Origin: Methylobacterium sp. Leaf108
GTDB lineage: Bacteria > Pseudomonadota > Alphaproteobacteria > Rhizobiales > Beijerinckiaceae
DNA length: 64,000 bases
Reading direction: 5' to 3'
NCBI RefSeq assembly: GCF_001423265.1
Contig: NZ_LMND01000035.1
Span: forward strand, 197,218-261,217
The translations under genes and the position numbers were made by a program. Position 1 is the stretch's first letter; each line of letters opens with the position of its first letter. The notes beneath the pieces were generated by a model, which had not been told where the DNA came from, did no database searches, and was given only the letters and a program-made list of their open reading frames with translations. Of this stretch, positions 51,101 through 57,701 are shown one piece after another.

Positions 51101-51334
51101 GATCGCCTGGGTCACCAGCACCTCGACCTGCTCGGGGTCGAGGCCTGGCGCCTCGGTCTGGATCACCACCGAGGGCGGCGCGAACTCCGGGAAGACGTCG
51201 TACTTGGCGTCGCCGAAGGTCGCCACGCCGAAGCCGGCCAGCGCCAGGGCGAGGGCGAGCACGATGCCGCGAAACCGCACGGCGAAGGCGACGAGGGCGG
51301 CCTGGGGACCCGAGGGCAGGGTGTCCTTGGTCAT
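48182..51334 (-). CDS. RND efflux permease (CusA/CzcA-like family)
   Basis: A 1050-residue inner-membrane proton antiporter with the full RND plan: an N-terminal helix (RGIVLALALALAGFG), two large periplasmic loops and 12 membrane segments. Markers are KYDVFPEFAPPSVVIQTEAPGL, NGLPGLVTLRSNSIQGLSVI, and the TM4 motif AIAIGEVVDDAVIGVENVV with its acidic pair for proton relay. The periplasmic entry is typical of the heavy-metal-efflux group, but the substrate cannot be told. The adaptor gene lies 101 bases upstream; no outer-membrane channel gene is present. The stop is only about 90 bases from the right end of the Mu-like element. Confidence 0.9.
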   Translation of the reverse strand: MTKDTLPSGPQAALVAFAVRFRGIVLALALALAGFGVATFGDAKYDVFPEFAPPSVVIQTEAPGLDPEQVEVLVTQAIEVSVNGLPGLVTLRSNSIQGLSVITATFRAGSDIYRVRQLVTERLTALAGRLPQGVRAPAMTALTSATSTVLLVGMTAPGRSPMELRTLADWTLRLRLLAVPGIAEVSVYGGAVRSLQIQVRPHDLIRFGIGINDVLAAARKATGVRGAGFLDTANQRVTLQTEGQSLGPEALGRTVLVNEGGASVSLADVADVVAAGEPPISAALVDGVPGVLVMVGAQYGANTREVTARVEAALAELAPALEREGVTLRPDLFKPAAFITLANANVLQALGLGGILVVIVLFVFLYDWRTCVISAVAIPLSLIAAVLALQAMGESLNTMTLGGLAIAIGEVVDDAVIGVENVVRRLRENRRLGRPREEGRVVIDAILEVRTAVAYATFAVLLVFLPVLALSGIAGRLFGPLSLAYILAVVASLGVALTVTPALAMLLLTGRDGAQAGDPPVMRWSRAAYAWSLAGIERVSAAVVALAVVLTLAGAALVPGFGSTFLPDLKEGHLILHMAGAPGTSLQESMRLGTRITAALKAIPGIRAVASQIGRAEAGQDTAGTHYSEIHIDLDPGLGGAAQKAVEARIRAVLADFPGAAFSLKTFLTERIEETVSGAGAPIVVGVFGNDLTRIETAAADIAREVAEVAGATDVQRSAPPGLPQVNVSLRPNDLRHWGLEAVDVLEAVRTAYQGDVVGQTYEGNAVFNVLVILAAQPRGRPGSLGELPLRTPNGRYVGLAQVADIYATSGRYQVQHQGAQRVQTVTANVQGRDVAAVMAAVRAKIAREVALPSGVYLGYSGSAEVQDRAQRDLLLYSGFAGFGILMLLAVVTGSVRNLLLVLVNLPFAFVGGVLAVAASGGVLSLGSIVGFVTLFGISLRNTIMMISHYEHLVTIEGRAWTLATAIDGAADRLVPILMTSLVTGLGLLPLALGAGEPGREIEGPMALVILGGLVTSTILNLMILPTLALRFARFAGGRGDATDPVPLPR

Positions 51335-51435
51335 ACGAAATCCGTTTGGTGGCTTCGCCATGCGGATGTCGGCGTCGCTCAGGCGCCCCGCGGGCTTGGT
51401 GATACGGGTCCCGCTTGATCCAAGCGGGAACCGTG

Positions 51436-52518
51436 TCAGTCGTCGTCCACGCCGCCGGAGACCTGGAGCTGGGCCTTCATCTCCTCGGACAGGAGCGCCT
51501 GGGCGCCGCGCAGGACGATCTCGGTGCCGCCTGGCAGGTCGTCGACCACGTAGGCGTCGTCGGCCATCACCGGATCGGCCTTGAGCGGGTGGCGGACGTA
51601 GGCGCCCGGCTGCACCGCCCGGTAGACCCAGGTGCCCCCGCCCCAATGCACCACCGCGTCCTCGGGCACGCTGATGCCGGTGACGGTGCGGTCGCCGGCC
51701 AGGAACACGAGCATGCTCATGCCCGGCAGGAAGCCGCTGTTGCCGGGCACGGTGTAGAAATAGCTCAGGCCCTGGATGCGGGCGTCGGTGCGGGTGGCCG
51801 GCGAGACGTAGGCGAGGGCGACCCGCGCGCTCTGGGGCGGCACCTCGGCGAAGGCCGCCGCGGGCGGACCCTTCAGGGTCTCGCCGGGGGGCAGGGTGAC
51901 CTGGACCAGGAAGTCGCTGCGCTCGATCAGCCGGGTGACCGCGGCGCTGCGCTCGACGATGGCGCGGCCAATCACCGGTCCCCACTCCTGCTGGGCGGTG
52001 GCGCTCAGCGTGCGCACCTGCGATTCCGCCGCCGCCAGGGAGGCGACGTCGGTCTGGAAGGTGCCCTCGGTGGTCTCGACCTGCACGGTGGTGGCGTAGG
52101 GCCCCAGCGTCTTGGCCCGCTGCGAGGCGCTGCGCGAGACCTCGACCTTGGCCTGCGCCGTCTGCAGCTGGGCCCTGGCGGTGGCATAGGCGTTGGTGAG
52201 CTCGGTGACCCGGGCGAGATCGAGGACGCTGCCGTAGGCCTGCAGCTCGGCCCGGTGCGCCAGGGCCGGCACGACGCGGGTCTCGATGCCCACCAGTGCC
52301 TGCTCGGCCGGCTTGAGGCGCACCACCATGCGCCCCTCCTCGGCGGCGACCCGCTGGGCCGGCAGGTGCGGGCGCTCGGGCCGGGGTGGATCGGCGAGGG
52401 CGTGGAGGCGCGCCAGGGCGGCCTCGTGCAAGGCGGGATCGACGATCAGGACGGTCAGGCCGACCGCCGGCACGAGGGCCAACAGACCCCGGAGCCATCG
52501 CGTTGCGCGCGCCGCCAC
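51436..52518 (-). CDS. RND efflux periplasmic adaptor (membrane fusion protein)
   Basis: A 360-residue periplasmic protein linked to the inner membrane by an N-terminal hydrophobic stretch (GLLALVPAVGLTVLIV). It has RLKPAEQALVGIETRVV (beta-barrel/lipoyl start), a helical hairpin (ELTNAYATARAQLQTAQAKVEVSRSASQRAKTLG) and a C-terminal beta domain (ISVPEDAVVHWGGGTWVYRAV, TEIVLRGAQALLSEEM). It should connect the RND pump to an outer-membrane channel coded elsewhere. The gene precedes the permease gene in the same transcript. Confidence 0.87.
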   Translation of the reverse strand: MAARATRWLRGLLALVPAVGLTVLIVDPALHEAALARLHALADPPRPERPHLPAQRVAAEEGRMVVRLKPAEQALVGIETRVVPALAHRAELQAYGSVLDLARVTELTNAYATARAQLQTAQAKVEVSRSASQRAKTLGPYATTVQVETTEGTFQTDVASLAAAESQVRTLSATAQQEWGPVIGRAIVERSAAVTRLIERSDFLVQVTLPPGETLKGPPAAAFAEVPPQSARVALAYVSPATRTDARIQGLSYFYTVPGNSGFLPGMSMLVFLAGDRTVTGISVPEDAVVHWGGGTWVYRAVQPGAYVRHPLKADPVMADDAYVVDDLPGGTEIVLRGAQALLSEEMKAQLQVSGGVDDD

Positions 52519-52595
52519 TCGTCACCCTCCCCCGAGGCTCGTTGCCGTCGGCATGTCCGATAGCGCGTCCGGGGGCGAACCGATACCGGCGGGCC

Positions 52596-54482
52596 TCACA
52601 CGGGCGCGCCCAGGCAGTGCACCGTGATCGGGCGGGCACGCCCGCGCACCGCACGGGCGGTGAGCACGGGCGGCTCGGGCAGGGAGGAGGGCCGGTGGAG
52701 GGCGGCGATGAGGTCGCCGGTGAGCACGATCGGGGCACCCTCGGCCTTGGCGATGTCGAGGAGCCGGCTCGTGACGTTGACGGTGTCGCCGGTGGCGGTG
52801 ATGTGCTGGTTGCGCGTGCCCCCCAAGCGCGAGACCACCACCGGACCGGAGTGGACACCGATGCGGACGCCCCCCTGCCCCGGCCCGATCTCGCGGTCGA
52901 GCCAGGCCGCCAAGCGGGCGGCCAGATCCCGGGCGGTGGCGAGCGCCCGGTCGGGGTCGTCCGGCCGCGCCTCGGGCAGGCCGAACAGGATCATGGCGCC
53001 GTCGCCCATGAAGCTCGTCACCGAGCCGTCGCGCAGGGTGGCGGCATCCTCGACGATGTCGTGCATGTCCTTGAGGAGCGCGCGGGTCGAGGCCGGCCCC
53101 AGGCGCTCGGACAGGCCGGTGAAGCCCGAGAGGTCGACGAACAGCACCGCGGCCGCCTGCTCCACCGGCAAGACGAGGAAGTCCGGCTCCCGCGCCAGCC
53201 GGGCGGCGACCGCCGGGGGATGGAAGCGCAGGAGCGCGTCGCGGTCGCGGGTCAGCCGGACGGCCTGGCGCCGGTCGAGCCAGAGCCGGGCGCCGAGGTA
53301 GGCGAGCACCGGTACCGCGACGGCGGCGAGCGGCAGCGCCAGGCTCAGCCAGATGCCGTAGGCGAACAGCCCCGTCACGGCTCCCGCCGTCAGGGCGACG
53401 AGGAGGCACGCGAGGCCGAGGCCGAGGGCGACGCGCCGGAAGGCGACGAGCAGGATCGCCAGGGCCGGCAGCAGCAGGGCGATACCCGCGTCGATGCGCC
53501 GGACGGTGGCGGTGCGCACCAGCGCATCGCCGGCGGTGAGATGCGCCAGGGCGGTGGCCAGGATCTCGACCCCCGGCAACACCCGGTCGAAGGGGGTCGG
53601 CAGCACGTCGCCGCTCCCCGGGCTGGTCGCCCCCACGAGGACGAGGCGGCCCTGCAGGCCGGCGCCGCCCGCCCGCCCCTCGACCACGTCGGCGGCGCTC
53701 ACGGTGCGCACGGTCCCCTGCGGCCCGTAGAAGCGCAGGGCGAGGCTCGCCCCGACGTCGAGGGGAACGGTGAGCCCGCCGAGGGTGACGGCGTCCGGCC
53801 CGAAATCCGGGTCGCGCCCGGCGGCCAGCGCCGCCAGCCGCAGCGGCAGCGACGGCTGCAGTTCGCCCTCCGCCACCACCAGCAGGGGGACGTGGCGGGC
53901 GATGCCGCCGTGGTCGGTGGCGACGTTGACGAGGCCGAGGCCGGCCGCCTGCGAAAACCTGTCGGCGGGCCGCAGCAGGCGCTCGGCGACGGGCAGGTTC
54001 GCGAGCGCGCCGGTTCTGGCGCGGGCCTCGTCGCCGAGGCGCGGGAACAGGGCGGCCATGGCGATCACCGCCCGGGTCTCGGAGAAGGCGGCGGCGAGAT
54101 CGGCGTCGTCCCGTTCGGTGCCGGCGGCCACGAACAGGACGTCGACCCCGATCGCCCTCGCACCGGCCGAGGACAGCGCCCGCAGCAGCCGGGCGACATA
54201 GGCCCGCGGCAGGGGATAGGCGCCGGCGGCCGCGATGGTGGCATCGTCGATGGCGACGACGACGACGTCGGCCGGGGCCGGCCGCGGCCCGGCGACGAGG
54301 AAGCGCAGGTCGGCCAGCGGCGCCTCGATCCGGTCGAGGAGACTCGCCTGCCCGCGCAGGTGCGGCAGCACCAGGGCGAGGCTCCAGGCGAGGCCGAGGC
54401 CGAGCGCCGCCAGCAGCAGCAGCCCCCCGCCCCGCTCCGCCCCCCGCATCAGGACGAGGTCCGGCTCGGGTTTCCCCCGCAA
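52596..54482 (-). CDS. CHASE2-domain adenylate/guanylate cyclase
   Basis: A 628-residue membrane protein. After the first membrane segment an extracytoplasmic CHASE2 sensor domain (about 40-330) shows DVVVVAIDDATIAAAG, LPRAYVARLLRAL and LVLVGATSPGSGD. Three more membrane segments follow, then a class III cyclase domain with VLFVDLSGFTGLSERLG (first metal aspartate), SFMGDGAMILFG (second) and ATGDTVNVTSRLLD. It should make cAMP, or cGMP, in response to an outside signal. The start is a TTG; an ATG 11 codons later is possible. FecR and Crp-type genes lie just upstream, so the cyclic nucleotide may act through the neighbouring Crp-type regulator. Confidence 0.88.
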   Translation of the reverse strand: MRGKPEPDLVLMRGAERGGGLLLLAALGLGLAWSLALVLPHLRGQASLLDRIEAPLADLRFLVAGPRPAPADVVVVAIDDATIAAAGAYPLPRAYVARLLRALSSAGARAIGVDVLFVAAGTERDDADLAAAFSETRAVIAMAALFPRLGDEARARTGALANLPVAERLLRPADRFSQAAGLGLVNVATDHGGIARHVPLLVVAEGELQPSLPLRLAALAAGRDPDFGPDAVTLGGLTVPLDVGASLALRFYGPQGTVRTVSAADVVEGRAGGAGLQGRLVLVGATSPGSGDVLPTPFDRVLPGVEILATALAHLTAGDALVRTATVRRIDAGIALLLPALAILLVAFRRVALGLGLACLLVALTAGAVTGLFAYGIWLSLALPLAAVAVPVLAYLGARLWLDRRQAVRLTRDRDALLRFHPPAVAARLAREPDFLVLPVEQAAAVLFVDLSGFTGLSERLGPASTRALLKDMHDIVEDAATLRDGSVTSFMGDGAMILFGLPEARPDDPDRALATARDLAARLAAWLDREIGPGQGGVRIGVHSGPVVVSRLGGTRNQHITATGDTVNVTSRLLDIAKAEGAPIVLTGDLIAALHRPSSLPEPPVLTARAVRGRARPITVHCLGAPV

Positions 54483-54552
54483 GCACGTCCGTCCGCGACA
54501 GTCCGGTGGATCGGCGCACTCATGCCCGTGGGAGCCCTGCCCGTGGGAGCCC

Positions 54553-55080
54553 TCACCGGCCGAACCGGGCCAGCAGATGCAGGGCGCGCTCGCGCGGCCA
54601 TTGCCGGACCGTCAACCCGCCGGTCGATTCGACATCGACCCCGTCGCCGGGGCCGAGGGTGACGCTCGAACCCTGCGGGAGGCTCGAACCCTGCGGCCGG
54701 GAGACGGCGACGCGGCCGGCGCGCACGAACACCGCGGTGGCCCGGCCCGTGACGTCCACCGCCCAGGTGGTGCCGCGCACCGAGGCGATGGCGTGGGGGG
54801 TGAGGACCTGGAAGCCGTTGCGGCGCCCCGGCGGGACCTCGATCAGGATCCCCCGCCCCCGCAGCTCGGCGCCGACGGGGCGCCCTTCGCGCTCGATCAG
54901 GCGATAGTCGGCCTGCTTCTCGGCGGTGACGGTGAGCCCGTCGGCGCAGGCGAGCACCTCGCGCGGCGGATCGGTGAAGGCGGTGGTGCGGCAGCCTTCA
55001 GCCGAAGCCCCTCCCACGCCAGCCAGCAGCAGGGCTGCGGCCAGGATGGGCACGGCTCTCATCGATCGATCGACCGTCAT
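54553..55080 (-). CDS. Exported FecR-domain protein
   Basis: A 175-residue protein with a signal sequence (AVPILAAALLLAGVGG, then ASAEG). The FecR core is FQVLTPHAIASVRGTTWAVDVTGRATAVFVRAGRVAVS, a typical strand pattern of periplasmic FecR modules. FecR-domain and CHASE2-cyclase genes are often adjacent, which suggests the FecR protein interacts with the sensor. GGAGA lies just upstream of the ATG at 55080. An 18-bp tandem repeat gives SSLPQGSS, and a 15-bp tandem repeat lies directly after the stop (54523-54552). Confidence 0.85.
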   Translation of the reverse strand: MTVDRSMRAVPILAAALLLAGVGGASAEGCRTTAFTDPPREVLACADGLTVTAEKQADYRLIEREGRPVGAELRGRGILIEVPPGRRNGFQVLTPHAIASVRGTTWAVDVTGRATAVFVRAGRVAVSRPQGSSLPQGSSVTLGPGDGVDVESTGGLTVRQWPRERALHLLARFGR

Positions 55081-55174
55081 GGTTCTCCGTCTCCGGTGCC
55101 GGCCGCCGAACGCGACAGCGGTCCCGGGCCGACCGTGGCCCGGATGCCGACGAGGCGCTGAGCGCATCCGCACG

Positions 55175-55858
55175 TCACGATCCGTCCGAGGGTCCCGCCA
55201 AGCGGGCGAGCGCAGCCGCGTCGCGGATCAGGATGCGCCCGCGGCCGAGCGCGATCAATCCGTCTCGCTTCCACACCTGGAGCTGGCGATTGACGCTCTC
55301 GCGGGTGGCGCCGACGAATCCGGCCAGGTCCTCCTGCGACACCGCGATCTCCGTGCCGAAATCCTCGGCCAGACCGATCAGGCGGCGCACCAGGCGCCGG
55401 TCCAGGGGAAGGAAGGCGGCCTCCTCGGCCTGCTCGCTCATCCAGCGGATGCGCGCGCACAGGAGCTCGATGACCTGGATCGCCAGTTCGGGGCGCCGGG
55501 TGAGGAGGGCGAGGAGATCGCCGCGGCGCACGACGAACAGGTCTGCCGCCTCGCTCACCACGGCGGTGGCGGTGCGCGGCCGGCCGTCGAGGAGGGCGAC
55601 CTCGCCGAAGACGTCGCCGGCGCCGAGCACGTTGAGGGTGCGGCGCTGGCCGTCCCCGGTCGCCGCCACGATCCGCACCTGGCCCCGCCGGATGGCGTAA
55701 AGGGCGTCGCCGGGGTCGCCCTTCAGGAACAGGGTGCGGCCGGCCTCGAAGCCGCGGGTGAGGCAGAGGCCGGCGATGGCCGCCACCGCCTCGGGCCCGA
55801 GGCTGGCGAAGAACGGATTGACGGACAGCAGGCGAGCGAGATCGCCCGGTTCCCTCAT
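55175..55858 (-). CDS. Crp/Fnr-family transcription regulator
   Basis: A 227-residue regulator. The cyclic-nucleotide-binding domain has FLKGDPGDALYAIRRGQVRIV and the phosphate-binding GDVFGEVALLDGRPRTATAVV. A long dimer helix (AIQVIELLCARIRWMSEQAEEAAFL) and a winged helix-turn-helix (VSQEDLAGFVGATRESVNRQLQVWKRDGLI) complete it. The motif GE(V)ALL(D)GRPRTAT fits cAMP binding proteins. It is the first gene of a cluster with fecR and the CHASE2 cyclase, and is 94 bases from fecR. Confidence 0.9.
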   Translation of the reverse strand: MREPGDLARLLSVNPFFASLGPEAVAAIAGLCLTRGFEAGRTLFLKGDPGDALYAIRRGQVRIVAATGDGQRRTLNVLGAGDVFGEVALLDGRPRTATAVVSEAADLFVVRRGDLLALLTRRPELAIQVIELLCARIRWMSEQAEEAAFLPLDRRLVRRLIGLAEDFGTEIAVSQEDLAGFVGATRESVNRQLQVWKRDGLIALGRGRILIRDAAALARLAGPSDGS

Positions 55859-55977
55859 CGCGGCCCCCTCCCCTCGCGGAGTGGCGAGAAGAGCATGGCC
55901 GTGGCAAAGGCGCCAGCGGACTCGAGGCTATCGCGGCGGCCCTCGCGTACGGACGCGGGACGTTTAGCCTGAGCGGA

Positions 55978-56211
55978 TCAGCGGATGCGGCCGGGACGGG
56001 CCGGCTCGAACACGATCCGACGGTGGAAGGCGCACCAGCTCTTGCCGTCGGGCACGGGCGCGCCGCAGCATACGGCCTGGTCGTTGGGCTCGCCGATGAT
56101 GAACTTGCAGACGAACGCGCCCGATTGCGCGAAGGGCACGCGCAGGTCGGCGGACGGTTCGGCGATGGCATCGGCCTCGCCGATCTGGGATAGGCGGACG
56201 AGTTGGTTCAT
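55978..56211 (-). CDS. GcrA-family C-terminal-domain protein lacking the DNA-binding part
   Basis: A 77-residue protein. Residues about 32-75 match the C-terminus of GcrA, the alphaproteobacterial cell-cycle regulator: FVCKFIIGEPNDQAVCCGAPVPDGKSWCAFHRRI, with the usual cysteine pairs. The N-terminal DNA-binding helix-turn-helix is missing. It could be a small partner that competes with GcrA for RNA polymerase sigma70 binding, a remnant, or part of a distinct family. The start codon lies inside a TTGATATCGAT motif that is also found upstream of parA, and a GANTC site (GACTC) follows. The longer open frame upstream is not coding-like. Confidence 0.7.
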   Translation of the reverse strand: MNQLVRLSQIGEADAIAEPSADLRVPFAQSGAFVCKFIIGEPNDQAVCCGAPVPDGKSWCAFHRRIVFEPARPGRIR

Positions 56212-56474
56212 CGATATCAAGACTCGTGGAGGCCAGGGCTCGCGCGGGGGCAAGCAGGGCCCGGCCTGTGGATAACGGCGTCGCGTCCCCACGGATCGCC
56301 CCGACGGCGGGGAGCCGTCGTCGGGGCGATCCGAAGAGATCCCAAGCCCGGACCGATTCGGCCCGGGACACGGCAACGTCATGCGTTTGTTGTATCTGGG
56401 GTTCTTGACTCGGCAAACAAGTGCCCGTGCGCCGGTGTGCTGCAGCGCACAGACCCGTCGCGGGTCGTCGGCCC

Positions 56475-57221
56475 TCAGCGAATGCCGCCGCTGGCGGTGA
56501 TCTCCTCGCCGGTGAGCCAGCGGGCCTCGTCGGAGGCGAGGAAAGCCACGACGCTGGCGATGTCGTCGGGCTGGCCGGAGCGGCCGAGCGGCGTTTGCGC
56601 GACGAGACCCGCTTCCATCTCCGAGCCGACGATGCCCGCCGCATGGGTGCCCTCGGTGACCACGAAGCCGGGGCTGACCACGTTGACCCTGATCCTGCGC
56701 GGCGCCAGTTCGTTGGCGAGCACGCCCGAGATCGCGTTCACGGCGCCCTTGGTCCCGGAGTAGACCGAGGCGGCCGGCGTATTCACGCGGGTGATGGCCG
56801 AGGAGATGTTGACGATGCTGCCGCCCTCCCCGAGGTGCCTTGCGGCCGCCCGGGTCGCCAGCAGGACGCCGAGCACGTTGACGTCGAAGAGCCGCCGGTA
56901 GTGCGCCTCGGTCACCTCCTCGATCGCCGAGAATTCGTAGACCCCGGAATTGTTGACCAGCACGTCGAGGCGGCCGAACGCCTCGACCGCCGCCTCGATC
57001 AGCGCTTGCGCCTGCGCCGCCTGCGAGACGTCCGCCTGGACCGCGACGGCCCGGCCTCCCGCCGCGGTGATGGCGGCCACCACGGCCTCCGCCCCCGCCT
57101 TGCTCGAGGCGTAGTTGACCACCACCGCCGCGCCGTCCTTCGCCAACGCCCTGGCGATGGCCGCGCCGATCCCCTTCGATGCGCCGGTCACCACGGCGAC
57201 CTTCCCGTCGAGCTTCGACAT
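56475..57221 (-). CDS. Short-chain dehydrogenase/reductase
   Basis: A 248-residue SDR enzyme with the Rossmann motif VVTGASKGIGAAIARALA, NNSG (VLVNNSGVYEF), the catalytic serine in VNISSAITR and the YxxxK of SVYSGTKGAV. The RVNVVSPGFVVTEGTHAAG and GEEITASGG motifs are typical of FabG-like oxidoreductases that use NAD(P)H; the substrate is unknown. AAGGA precedes the start at 57221. An ArsR-type regulator gene is transcribed divergently 108 bases away, so the enzyme is likely under its control, perhaps in response to a small molecule. Confidence 0.9.
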   Translation of the reverse strand: MSKLDGKVAVVTGASKGIGAAIARALAKDGAAVVVNYASSKAGAEAVVAAITAAGGRAVAVQADVSQAAQAQALIEAAVEAFGRLDVLVNNSGVYEFSAIEEVTEAHYRRLFDVNVLGVLLATRAAARHLGEGGSIVNISSAITRVNTPAASVYSGTKGAVNAISGVLANELAPRRIRVNVVSPGFVVTEGTHAAGIVGSEMEAGLVAQTPLGRSGQPDDIASVVAFLASDEARWLTGEEITASGGIR

Positions 57222-57329
57222 CCGTGCTATCCTTCGACCCTGGGCCGGCACCGGGATGGTCGCCGCTAGTCCCATAGTTCAGGACTTCGGAACTGAAGAC
57301 GCGCAGATCAAGCCCCCATTTGGACGATC

Positions 57330-57683
57330 ATGAGGCCGCTGTTTCATCCCCCGATCGAGGACGTTCCGCCCAACGCGATCCTGCACGCGCTGTCCGATCC
57401 GAACCGGGCTGCGATCTTCGCCAGCATCATGGGGGCGGGCTGCGTCGAGGCGTGTTCGGCGCTCGCCGCGGTGGGGGACCGGGTGATTCCGAAGTCGTCG
57501 CTGTCCACCCACTTCAAGGTGCTGCGCGAGGCCGGCCTGATCCGCTGCGAGCGTCACGGCGTCGAGATGCGCAACCACTCGCGCCACGCCGAGGTCGAGG
57601 CCCGCTATCCGGGCCTCCTGTCCGCGATCGTCAGGGCCTACGCGTCGAGCGGCTGCGAGGGCGCGACGAGCGCCGGCTCCTGA
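57330..57683 (+). CDS. ArsR-family winged-helix regulator
   Basis: A 117-residue regulator: AILHALSDPNRAAIFASIM, VIPKSSLSTHFKVLREAGLIRCERHGVEMRNHSRHAEVEARYPGLL. The winged helix matches ArsR/SmtB members that repress neighbouring genes; no metal-binding cysteine motif is evident, although VEACSALAA and EGATS are near. Divergent from the SDR gene with a 108-base intergenic region that should hold the operator. Confidence 0.85.
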   Translation: MRPLFHPPIEDVPPNAILHALSDPNRAAIFASIMGAGCVEACSALAAVGDRVIPKSSLSTHFKVLREAGLIRCERHGVEMRNHSRHAEVEARYPGLLSAIVRAYASSGCEGATSAGS

Positions 57684-57701
57684 GGCCGTGGCGGGCGGGC
57701 C

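Noticed and set aside
48182..52858. A single 1558-codon open frame covering the efflux permease and adaptor region
   Set aside because: Only the part from the ATG at 51334 codes for the permease; the upstream part is out of frame with the adaptor protein, whose motifs lie in another frame.
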